From Verrucomicrobiaceae bacterium (GTDB lineage: Bacteria; Verrucomicrobiota; Verrucomicrobiia; Verrucomicrobiales; Verrucomicrobiaceae), in NCBI GenBank assembly GCA_027490195.1, contig JAIXYN010000042.1, forward strand, positions 1-64,000: a DNA stretch of 64,000 nt, written 5' to 3'. The translations under genes and the position numbers were made by a program. The notes below the pieces were generated by a model. That model made no database searches. It was not told the origin of the DNA and saw only the letters and a program-made list of their open reading frames with translations. Shown here piece by piece: positions 26,904 to 35,357 of the stretch. Position 1 is the first letter of the stretch. Every line of letters starts with the position of its first letter.

Positions 26904-28295
26904 ATGAAAATCATCGCCACTCTTTGTTCGTCATTCCTCATTTTGGCTTCGTCATTCGCCACGGAGCAGCGCCCCAACATCGTCTTCCTGCTCATCGACG
27001 ATCTCGGCTACGCCGACTGCGGCTTCAATGGCGGCAAAGACATCCACACGCCCAGCATCGACAAACTCGCGGCTGAGGGCACCGTGCTGGAGTCGCTCTA
27101 CGTGCAGCCGGTCTGCTCGCCCACGCGCTCCGCGCTGATGACCGGCCGCTACGCCACACACACCGGCGTTTACACCATAGTGCGTCCACACGCCACCTGG
27201 GGCCTGCCGCTCACCGAGCGCACCCTGGCCAATGCGCTGCACGATGCCGGTTACGCCACCGCCATCACCGGCAAATGGCACCTCGGCGAATTCGAGCCCG
27301 CCTACCTGCCCACCGCACGCGGCTTTGACCACCACTACGGCCACTACTTCGGCATGCTCGACTACTTCACCCACCTGCGTGGCCAGGATCTCGACTGGTA
27401 TCGTGACGGCAAACAAATCAAAGAGGAAGGCTACACCACTCATCTTCTCTCTCGAGAAGCCTGCCGCATCATCACGGAGAAGGACAAAACCAAGCCCCTC
27501 TTTCTCTACGTGCCGTTCAACGGCGTGCACACACCGCTCGAGGTGCCGGATGAATACCTCAAGCCCTATGGCGAGCTGAAAGGTGCCCGGCAAAAACTCG
27601 CCGGCATGCTCTCCGCCGTCGACGAGGCCATCGGCCAGATCGTCGCCGCTTTGGACAAAACCGGCCAGCGCGAGAATACGCTTATTATTTTCTCCACCGA
27701 CAACGGCGGCCCGCCTCCCGGCAGCAACACTCCTTTGCGCGCCTTCAAAGGCAGCATCTATGAGGGCGGCGTGCGCGGCTGCGCCTTTGCCAACTGGCCT
27801 GGCCACATCCCCGCCGGTAAACGCCTCAAAGAACCCATGCATACCGTGGACTGGTATCCTACCCTAGTGAAGCTTGCCGGTGGCACCTTGGAGCAAAAGA
27901 CCGCACTGGATGGCAAGGACGTCTGGCCCATGCTCACTCAAGGCGCACCGTCCCCGCACGATGCCATCCTGTGCGTGCAGTCCCCCACCGTGGCTGCACT
28001 GCGCATGGGCGACTGGAAGCTCGTCATGAACGGCGGCACTACCGACAGCGAAGGAGCCCCCAAGGCGAAAGGCAAAAAGGGCAAATCCATGGCTGCTGAG
28101 TCCGGAGAAACCCTCGCCCTCTACAACCTCGCCACGGACATCGGCGAAAAGCAAAACCTCGCCACCCAGGAACCCGAACGCACCTCTGCCATGCGCGCCC
28201 GGCTGGCCGAGTTCCTCAAAGACGCCGTGACACCGGGCCAGATGGGCCACGAAGCCACCGCCTTGATTGAACAACCGAAGAAGAAGGCCAAATAA
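26904..28295 (+). CDS. Secreted sulfatase, arylsulfatase B-like
   Basis: A 463-aa exported sulfatase (signal MKIIATLCSSFLILASSFA). Asp32-Asp33 (LIDDLGYADCG), Cys71 in CSPTRSALMTG, GKWHLGEFE and FSTDNGGPP complete the active site. RGFDHHYGHYFGMLDYFTH and the loop TGVYTIVRPHATWGLPL are the hallmark of the arylsulfatase B/I/J-like branch (N-acetylgalactosamine 4-sulfate type). It is 23 bases after the previous sulfatase and is a paralogue of the gene at 43201. The tail ends QPKKKAK. Confidence 0.93.
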   Translation: MKIIATLCSSFLILASSFATEQRPNIVFLLIDDLGYADCGFNGGKDIHTPSIDKLAAEGTVLESLYVQPVCSPTRSALMTGRYATHTGVYTIVRPHATWGLPLTERTLANALHDAGYATAITGKWHLGEFEPAYLPTARGFDHHYGHYFGMLDYFTHLRGQDLDWYRDGKQIKEEGYTTHLLSREACRIITEKDKTKPLFLYVPFNGVHTPLEVPDEYLKPYGELKGARQKLAGMLSAVDEAIGQIVAALDKTGQRENTLIIFSTDNGGPPPGSNTPLRAFKGSIYEGGVRGCAFANWPGHIPAGKRLKEPMHTVDWYPTLVKLAGGTLEQKTALDGKDVWPMLTQGAPSPHDAILCVQSPTVAALRMGDWKLVMNGGTTDSEGAPKAKGKKGKSMAAESGETLALYNLATDIGEKQNLATQEPERTSAMRARLAEFLKDAVTPGQMGHEATALIEQPKKKAK

Positions 28296-28315
28296 GACGA
28301 GGTTCCGGTCAGTTT

Positions 28316-28371
28316 TTGCCGAATCCGACACATCCTTTGCCGGTATGTCCTGACGGGCGCCGGCGTTTAAA
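28316..28371 (+). promoter_or_regulatory. Promoter-like signature, full form, heading the long sulfatase operon
   Basis: TTGCCG (28316-28321), AATCCGACACATCCT, TTGCCG (28337-28342), exactly 21 bases, then CGTTTAAA (from 28364), with the ATG at 28386. Of the three full copies this and 12008 are the most alike. Both hexamers carry the same C-for-T change relative to 12008, which suggests the pair is recognised as a direct repeat. Confidence 0.7.
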
Positions 28372-28385
28372 CCGCACGCCCATCC

Positions 28386-31300
28386 ATGAAACGTCTCCTC
28401 TTTTTCTCCCTGCTGCTTACCTCCTTTGCTTCGGCTCAGGATGGATTCAAACCACTCTTCAACGGCAAAGAACTCACAGGCTGGGATGGCAATCCTGAGC
28501 TCTGGAGTGTTGAAGATGGCTGCATCACAGGAAAAACAACCGGGCCGGAGCAGCTTAAGTACAATCAGTTTCTCATCTGGCGCGGTGGGAAGGTGAAGAA
28601 CTTCGAGCTGCGGGTGAAGGTGAAGCAGGCGGGGAACAACACGGGCATTCAGTACCGTAGCCGCGAGTTCCCTGAGACCGGCAATTGGTCGGTGGGTGGG
28701 TATCAGTGCGACATTCATCCAGCAGCTCCGAACAACGCGATGGTCTATGGCGAGAAGTGGGGCGGCATTTTGGTGCAGAACGGGCAGAGCGTGGTGATCG
28801 ACCCTGAGGGTGCGAAGTGGCTGGTCAGCGAGCACGAGCCGGTGAAGGTGGATATTGCCGAGTGGCATGAATACACAGTCATCGCTCAAGGGAATCACTT
28901 GGTGCACAAGATCGACGGCCAGGAGACGATCGACCTGCGCGACTTTGGTGCGAAGACGCAACTGCTCGAAGGCATCCTCGCTTTTCAGATTCATCGCGGT
29001 CCGGCGATGAAGGTGCAGATCAAGGATGTGATGCTCAAGGAACTGCCGGAGGGAGGTGTGGCGGCCTTTGATAAGAGCCTCATTGCAAACGCGAAACCGG
29101 TGGGCGTGAAGGACAAAGGCAAAGCACAGCCGAAAGCGGAGAAGGTCACGCCAATTGCAAAAGAAGAGGTGACGGCAGAGTGGAAGTGGCTGTGGAGCGA
29201 TGCGCCCACGGCGAAGGACGCGGCGAGATTGAAGAAGGAATTTAGTTTCGGGGATGTGACGGTCAAGAGAGCGACTTTGCGTGTGAGCTGTGACAACGGC
29301 GCACAGGTCTTCCTCAATGGCGAACTCGTGCTGACCAATCCTGACTGGCAGCGGCCCACGCAGGCGGATGTGACGAAGGCGCTCAAGAGCGGGATGAATG
29401 AACTGCGTGCCGAAGCCACGAACAAAAGCAGTGCGGCCGGTTTTCTCGCTGTTCTCGTCGTGACGCTCAGCGATGGCACCGAGCGCAGTATCTTTACCGA
29501 TGCTTCGTGGTTAGCTGCAGCGCCGAACACGGAGGAATGGAAGCCTGCAAAGGTGGTGAACACGTATGGCAAGAAGCCGTATGGCGAGATCTTCAGCAAA
29601 GACCGCACGAAGAATCCGGCAGCGACATCAGACGAAGTCATCGCGCCAAAAGACATCAAGGCGCTGCAGGGGTTCAAGGTGGAACTGATTCACAAGGTTT
29701 CGAAGGCCGATGAAGGCTCCTGGGTCGGGCTCACGGTGGATGACAAGGGCCGTCTGCTGGCGACGGATCAATACGGCGGACTTTTTCGCCTCACACCGCC
29801 GCCGGTGGGCAGCGGTGACAAGGCGCAGGTGGAAAAGCTCAGCGCGGAGATCAATGGCGCGCACGGTCTGCTGTATGCTTTCGACAGCTTGTACGCGCTG
29901 GTGAATGAGAAGCCAAATGTCGCGGGCTTGTATCGTCTGCGAGACACGAAAGGCACAGGCCAGTTTGATGAAAAGACGCTGCTGCGCGAGATCAAAGGCC
30001 AAGGCGAGCATGGGAACCACAGCATCACGCTTTCGCCTGATGGAAAGAGCCTGTATCTCGCCTGCGGCAACGGCACCGCGCAGCCGCAGATCGAGCACAC
30101 GCGTGGATCGCGGCCCTTTGCGGATGATCAAATCGTGCCGCGCACGAGCAAGGGGGCGGAGTTCTCCGACACGGAACCCCAGGCTTTCAGCCTCAAGGTC
30201 TCGCCGGATGGCAAACGCTTCGAGATGATCGCCGACGGCATGCGCAATCACTTTGACACTGCGTTCAATGCCCTCGGCGATCTCTTCACTTATGACAGCG
30301 ACATGGAATGGGATGCCGGCACGCCGTGGTACCGGCCCACGCGCATTTATCATGTCGTCAGCGGCGGTGACTACGGCTTCCGCGAGTCTTCGGGCAAGCT
30401 GCTGGGCTACTGCCCGGACATCATTCCACCGCTTGTCGATGTGGGGCCCGGTTGTCCAACGGGTGTCGTCTCAGGTCTCGGAGCGGCGTTTCCGGCGAAG
30501 TACCAGCACGCTATTTATGCGTGCGACTGGACCTACGGAACGCTCTATGCCGTGCACCTCACACCCAAGGGTGCGGGTTATGAGGCAAAGCTGGAGGAGT
30601 TTATCTATGGCAAACCTTTGCCGCTCACGGATGCCGTCATCGGCAAGGATGGAGCGATGTATTTCGCCATTGGCGGACGGCGCACGCAGTCGGCGCTGTA
30701 TCGTGTGACCTATGAAGGCAAGGAAAGCACCGCGCCTGCTGCCGCACCCACCGAGACGCCCGAGCACAAGCTGCGCGTGGAACTCGAGCGCCTGCACGAA
30801 GAAGGAACCGGCCCCGAAGCCATCGACAAGGCATGGCCGTATCTCGGACACGCGGACCGTCTGGTGCGCTACGCCGCGCGCGTGGCCATTGAGCGCCAGC
30901 CTGCGAAGCTGTGGGCTGCACGTGCGCTGAAACAAACGGAACCGTGGGCGGTGATTGAGAGCGGTCTTGCGCTCGCGCGTTTTGGCGGGAAGGAAAATCA
31001 GGCCGCGCTGCTGACGCTGCTCAATGCTCTTGATTATGCCAAGCTTGATGCCGCGCAGCAGATCGCAGTGGTGCGTGTGTATCAGGTCGTCGTTTCACGC
31101 AATGGGCTGCCGGAGGGTGACGCACTCACGCAAACCATCGCGCGGCTGGATGCGGTGTTTCCTGCGAAGACGAATGATCTCAATCGTGAGCTGTCGCGCA
31201 CGCTGGCGGCACTTGGTTCGAATGAAGTCGTTGCGAAGACGATCAAGCTCATGCGCACGGCGAAGGATGATGCCGTCTCATGGCTTTCCGTGGAGCGCAT

Positions 31301-32123
31301 GGCGCGCAATGACCGCTATGGTCCCAATTTCCTGCGCAGCGGGGAAGCGAGGCCAAACCAGCAGCAGATCGCCTATGCCTATGGTCTGCGCTTTGCCAAA
31401 GAAGGATGGACGCCCGAGCTGCGCCGCGAGTTTTTCACATGGTTTGCCAGCACCGGTCCTTGGCTGGGCGGCAATCAGTTCCGTGGATTTCTCGACACCA
31501 TCCGCACGGATGCGCTTGCCTCTGTGTCGGATGTGAAAGAGCGCGCGAAACTCGCGATCCTCGCCACTCCGAAAATACAGAATGTGGCACCCGCCGTGAT
31601 TCATCCGCCGAAAGGTCCTGGGAAGAATTATAGCGTCGATGAAGTCGTCGCCTTCGCGAAGAACCAGCAGCGCGGACGTAATTTCGAGCGCGGGCACGAA
31701 CTCTTCATCGCTGCGGCCTGCCAGGCCTGTCATCGTCTCGGCGCTGAAGGCGGAGGCGTGGGTCCAGATCTCACCGGCGCGGGAAATCGCTACACGCTGC
31801 GTGATCTCATGGAGAATATTGTCGATCCGAGCAAGGTCATCTCCGACCAGTATGAGAGCAGCATCATCGCGCTGAAGAACGGCGGCACGGTGGTGGGCCG
31901 CATCACCGGTGAAGAAGGCGGCATCCTGCAGGTGGCGACCAATCCTGCTGCTCCAGGCCAGATCACCGAAGTGCGCAACACGGATGTCCAAAGCCGCAAA
32001 GTCTCACCTGTTTCCCTGATGCCGCCCGGTCTCATCAACAGCATGAACCCGGACGAAGTGGCCGACCTCATCGCCTACATTCTGTCGGGTGGAGACAAGC
32101 GGAACAAGATGTTCAAGAAGTGA
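28386..32123 (+). CDS. Secreted DUF1080 - galactose-binding-like - PVC dehydrogenase - cytochrome c protein (paralogue 2)
   Basis: A 1245-aa exported protein (signal MKRLLFFSLLLTSFASA), close paralogue of the gene at 12077. Its order is DUF1080 (about 20-225), then a segment absent from paralogue 1 (about 260-410; CDNGAQVFLNGELVLTNPDW and FTDASWLAA recall galactose-binding-like jelly rolls of rhamnosidases). The PVC-type propeller dehydrogenase (about 415-780), helical repeats, and a haem domain with CQACH from Cys1112 follow. It heads a long plus-strand run of sulfatase and lyase-like genes. A role in oxidising released sugars outside the cytoplasm is likely but inferred. Confidence 0.9.
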   Translation: MKRLLFFSLLLTSFASAQDGFKPLFNGKELTGWDGNPELWSVEDGCITGKTTGPEQLKYNQFLIWRGGKVKNFELRVKVKQAGNNTGIQYRSREFPETGNWSVGGYQCDIHPAAPNNAMVYGEKWGGILVQNGQSVVIDPEGAKWLVSEHEPVKVDIAEWHEYTVIAQGNHLVHKIDGQETIDLRDFGAKTQLLEGILAFQIHRGPAMKVQIKDVMLKELPEGGVAAFDKSLIANAKPVGVKDKGKAQPKAEKVTPIAKEEVTAEWKWLWSDAPTAKDAARLKKEFSFGDVTVKRATLRVSCDNGAQVFLNGELVLTNPDWQRPTQADVTKALKSGMNELRAEATNKSSAAGFLAVLVVTLSDGTERSIFTDASWLAAAPNTEEWKPAKVVNTYGKKPYGEIFSKDRTKNPAATSDEVIAPKDIKALQGFKVELIHKVSKADEGSWVGLTVDDKGRLLATDQYGGLFRLTPPPVGSGDKAQVEKLSAEINGAHGLLYAFDSLYALVNEKPNVAGLYRLRDTKGTGQFDEKTLLREIKGQGEHGNHSITLSPDGKSLYLACGNGTAQPQIEHTRGSRPFADDQIVPRTSKGAEFSDTEPQAFSLKVSPDGKRFEMIADGMRNHFDTAFNALGDLFTYDSDMEWDAGTPWYRPTRIYHVVSGGDYGFRESSGKLLGYCPDIIPPLVDVGPGCPTGVVSGLGAAFPAKYQHAIYACDWTYGTLYAVHLTPKGAGYEAKLEEFIYGKPLPLTDAVIGKDGAMYFAIGGRRTQSALYRVTYEGKESTAPAAAPTETPEHKLRVELERLHEEGTGPEAIDKAWPYLGHADRLVRYAARVAIERQPAKLWAARALKQTEPWAVIESGLALARFGGKENQAALLTLLNALDYAKLDAAQQIAVVRVYQVVVSRNGLPEGDALTQTIARLDAVFPAKTNDLNRELSRTLAALGSNEVVAKTIKLMRTAKDDAVSWLSVERMARNDRYGPNFLRSGEARPNQQQIAYAYGLRFAKEGWTPELRREFFTWFASTGPWLGGNQFRGFLDTIRTDALASVSDVKERAKLAILATPKIQNVAPAVIHPPKGPGKNYSVDEVVAFAKNQQRGRNFERGHELFIAAACQACHRLGAEGGGVGPDLTGAGNRYTLRDLMENIVDPSKVISDQYESSIIALKNGGTVVGRITGEEGGILQVATNPAAPGQITEVRNTDVQSRKVSPVSLMPPGLINSMNPDEVADLIAYILSGGDKRNKMFKK

Positions 32124-32142
32124 ACCCCAGCTCCCATCAACT

Positions 32143-33903
32143 GTGAAAGCATTCCCATGGGCTCTGGCCTGTCTTACGTTCTGTCTGCATGCCTCTATCC
32201 AAGCTGCTGACAAGCCCAACATCATTGTCATCTACACGGATGATCACGGTTTTGCCGATCTTGGGATTCGTGGGGTGGAGAAAGATGTCAAGACGCCGCA
32301 TCTGGATGCGCTGGCGCGAAGCGGTGTCATTGCCAGACATGGCTACAGCACTGCGCCGCAGTGCGTGCCTTCGCGCGGGGGATTGATGACGGGGAAGTTT
32401 CAGGGGCGCTTCAATCTCGACAACAACGGCTCTGCGCTGGATGGCTTCAACAAGGAGACCACCATCGCCACGCGATTGCAGAAAATTGGCTACGCCACGG
32501 CGCAGTTTGGCAAGTGGCACCTTGGCCCGCAGAGTGAGATCCCAAAGCATGGTTTCAAGCATGTGTATTCGCAGCACGGTCAGCAGAAGTTTCCGGCCAA
32601 CATCACGCTAGATGGCAAGGACAGGCCGATGGGCGATCTGCCGCCGTCGGTTTATCATGTCGATGGTTGTGCAAAGGCTGCGGCAGCGGTCATTGAGCGC
32701 TACAAAGAACAGCCCTTCTTTCTTTACATCGCCTTCCGCGCGCCACACACGCCGCTGGATGCGCCGCAGTCGTACAAGGATCGCTTCCCCGGCGCGATGC
32801 CCGAGCGCCGCCGCGCCGCGCTGGGCATGCTGGCTGCGGTGGACGATGGCGTGGGGCTCGTCACGAGTACGCTGAAGAACAACGGCCTCACTGAAAAGAC
32901 GCTCATCTTCTTCATCGGCGACAACGGTGCACCGCTCAAGATTCACAAGACGGACTCGCCGCTGGAAGGCGATGCGGGAGGCTGGGATGGCAGTCTGAAC
33001 ACACCGCTCAATGGCGAAAAAGGCATGCTGGCCGAGGGCGGCATGCATGTGCCGTTTCTCATCGCATGGCCCGGCATGATTCCCGGTGGGCAGACTTACG
33101 ATCATCCTGTCAGTGCGCTGGATGTCGCCGCCACGGCGGCGGCAATGGCGGACCTTTCTGTGAAGCCCGGCGATCTCGATGGGGTGAACCTCATCCCTTA
33201 TCTCAAAGGTGAGATCAGGACAGCACCGCATGAAGCGCTGAAGTGGCGCTGGATGGCACAGAGCGCCATCCGCGAGGGAAGCTGGAAGCTGCTGCGCGGC
33301 GGTGAGCGTGAGTACCTCTATGATCTGGCCACCGATCTGGAAGAGAAGCACAACCTCGCCTCGCAGCATCCTGACATAGCGGCACGCCTCCGAACGAAGC
33401 TCACGAGTTGGTGTGGGGAACTCAATCCGCCGGGACTCGCGCTCGGTCCGATGGCTTCGACTTGGAACGATTACTTTGATTTTTACCTCGAAGGCAAACC
33501 CGCGTCAAAACCTGAGGCCGAACCCAGTACCAGCGCCACGCGTGGCTGGCTGGCCCGGGGAGGTAGATTGATCGAAAAAGATGGAGTGCTCGTGCTCACG
33601 GCGGACAAAGGAGGCAAAGGCACCTTCATCACTCGCAGCCAGCTCAAAATCGCCGGTCCTGTTACGGCCAAAATCACATTCAAAACGGCTGCTGCTGGCC
33701 AAGGGTCCATCGCCTGGCGCATGGATGGAGACAAAGACTTCCTCCCAGCGAATCGCGCTCCGTTTGAAGTGAAGGGCAATGATGAGTGGCAGACACGCGA
33801 AGTTCAAATCGCTGGCAAAGGCCGTGTGATCCATGTGCGGGTGCATCTGCCTCCTGGTTCTGCTGAGTTTCGCACGCTCGATTTCAAACCTGCGTTCCGA
33901 TGA
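32143..33903 (+). CDS. Secreted sulfatase with C-terminal beta-domain
   Basis: A 587-aa exported sulfatase. I choose the GTG at 32143, 19 bases after the previous stop, because it gives the signal VKAFPWALACLTFCLHASIQA; the upstream ATG overlaps the dehydrogenase gene and adds 18 implausible residues. Asp33-Asp34 (YTDDHGF), Cys74 in CVPSRGGLMTG, GKWHLGPQ and IGDNGAP make up the active site. Residues from about 465 form an extra beta-rich domain (GPVTAKITFKTAAAGQGSIAW, KGNDEWQTREVQIAG) similar in plan to the one ending the sulfatase at 46015. It may bind carbohydrate. Confidence 0.9.
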   Translation: MKAFPWALACLTFCLHASIQAADKPNIIVIYTDDHGFADLGIRGVEKDVKTPHLDALARSGVIARHGYSTAPQCVPSRGGLMTGKFQGRFNLDNNGSALDGFNKETTIATRLQKIGYATAQFGKWHLGPQSEIPKHGFKHVYSQHGQQKFPANITLDGKDRPMGDLPPSVYHVDGCAKAAAAVIERYKEQPFFLYIAFRAPHTPLDAPQSYKDRFPGAMPERRRAALGMLAAVDDGVGLVTSTLKNNGLTEKTLIFFIGDNGAPLKIHKTDSPLEGDAGGWDGSLNTPLNGEKGMLAEGGMHVPFLIAWPGMIPGGQTYDHPVSALDVAATAAAMADLSVKPGDLDGVNLIPYLKGEIRTAPHEALKWRWMAQSAIREGSWKLLRGGEREYLYDLATDLEEKHNLASQHPDIAARLRTKLTSWCGELNPPGLALGPMASTWNDYFDFYLEGKPASKPEAEPSTSATRGWLARGGRLIEKDGVLVLTADKGGKGTFITRSQLKIAGPVTAKITFKTAAAGQGSIAWRMDGDKDFLPANRAPFEVKGNDEWQTREVQIAGKGRVIHVRVHLPPGSAEFRTLDFKPAFR

Positions 33904-35357
33904 AGATGCGCATCTTACTGCTCTTGCTTTGCTCCCTGAGTGGCTCGGTCCTCGCGGCGCAGCCGAATGTTCTTCACATTCTCGCGGACGACATGGGATG
34001 GAACGCCTTGAGCTGTTATGGCAACAAAGACGTCCCCACACCGAACCTGGATCGGCTCGCGGCGCAGGGCATGAGGTTCACTTCCGCATATGCGGATGCG
34101 CAGTGCTCACCGACACGAGCGGCGTTTTTGTCCGGTCAATACGGAGCACGCACAGGGGTGTTCAAGGTTCTCAACGAGAAGGAGCCTTCGAGGGCACCCA
34201 TGCTGTCAGCGGAGGCGAATGCAGCTCTCGCCCCGGAGGTTGCGACACTCGCGACAACACTGAGAAAGGCGGGCTATACGACCGGCATCAGCGGCAAGTG
34301 GCACATCGCCAACAACGCTTCTGTGGCACCTCTGAGTAAACATCGGGATGGCAAATACTTCGACAGCTATGGCTTCGATTTTGCCGGTACGGCGAACGGT
34401 GGCGAGCATCACGAGGACAAAACCGTGACGGCCATCACCGATGACATCATCCATTTCATCGAGATGAACAAAGACAGGCCGTGGTTTGCCTTCGTCTCCC
34501 ATTTCAGCCCACACACACCGCTGGAAGCACCCGAGGTGCTCATCGCAAAGCATGTCGCCCGAGGTTTCCAACGAGCTGAGTCGAACGAAGGCAAATCAAC
34601 TGAGCGGCCCATCGCAAACTACCTCGCGATGCTGGAGCACCTGGACAACGAAGTGGGCCGTCTGCTCGCGAAGCTTGATGAGCTGAAGCTCCATGAGCGA
34701 ACGGTCGTTGTCTTTTCCAGTGACAACGGCGGGCTCTCGCGCGTGACGAAAAACACCCCTCTGCGTGAAGGCAAAGGAGCGCCTTATGAAGGCGGCATTC
34801 GTGTGCCGCTCATCGTGCGCTGGCCGGAGAAGGTGAAAGCGGCAAGGACCTGCGACGTGCCGGTGCATGCCGTCGATTTCTATCCCACGTATGCAGCGAT
34901 CTCCGGGGCCACGCCGCCGGCGAAGCATCCGCTCGATGGAGAGAGCCTGCTGCCGCTGCTGGAGGGAACCGAAGACCTGAAGCGCACCACGCTGTACTGG
35001 CACATGCCCACCTACACCACCAACTACGGCCGCACGCCGTGCGCCGTCATTCGCGAGGGGGACTGGAAACTCATCCATTGGTTTGGCGACTATCTGGACA
35101 CGACAGGGTTCACTCCTGACGACAAGCCCTACGGCAAACTGGTCATCGGCCCACGCACGGAGCTTTACAACGTGCGCGAAGACATCAGCGAGACGCGCGA
35201 TCTCGCCACCGAGCGACCCAAGAAGACCCTGCACCTGACCAACGCGCTGAATGCTTGGCTCAAACGCACTGGGGCAAAGCTTCCCAAAGAGAACCCCGGC
35301 TTCGATGCGAAGCGGTGGTGGACGAGTGCTGGCGAAAATCCAAAGGAGAAACTCTGA
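33900..35357 (+). CDS. Secreted family S1 sulfatase
   Basis: A 485-aa exported sulfatase (signal MKMRILLLLLCSLSGSVLA), starting in an ATGA overlap with the preceding sulfatase. The active-site blocks are LADDMGW (Asp30-Asp31), Cys69 in CSPTRAAFLSG, GKWHIANN and SSDNGGLS. The loop HREDGK/SYGFDFAGTANGGEHHED region after GKWH is rich in His and acidic residues. The stop overlaps the next start (TGATG), so translation of the three genes is coupled. Confidence 0.93.
   Translation: MKMRILLLLLCSLSGSVLAAQPNVLHILADDMGWNALSCYGNKDVPTPNLDRLAAQGMRFTSAYADAQCSPTRAAFLSGQYGARTGVFKVLNEKEPSRAPMLSAEANAALAPEVATLATTLRKAGYTTGISGKWHIANNASVAPLSKHRDGKYFDSYGFDFAGTANGGEHHEDKTVTAITDDIIHFIEMNKDRPWFAFVSHFSPHTPLEAPEVLIAKHVARGFQRAESNEGKSTERPIANYLAMLEHLDNEVGRLLAKLDELKLHERTVVVFSSDNGGLSRVTKNTPLREGKGAPYEGGIRVPLIVRWPEKVKAARTCDVPVHAVDFYPTYAAISGATPPAKHPLDGESLLPLLEGTEDLKRTTLYWHMPTYTTNYGRTPCAVIREGDWKLIHWFGDYLDTTGFTPDDKPYGKLVIGPRTELYNVREDISETRDLATERPKKTLHLTNALNAWLKRTGAKLPKENPGFDAKRWWTSAGENPKEKL

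Noticed and set aside
32089..32142. The upstream ATG at 32089 as start of the sulfatase.
   Set aside because: It lies within the dehydrogenase gene and puts 18 polar residues before the signal peptide; the GTG at 32143 gives a normal signal sequence.
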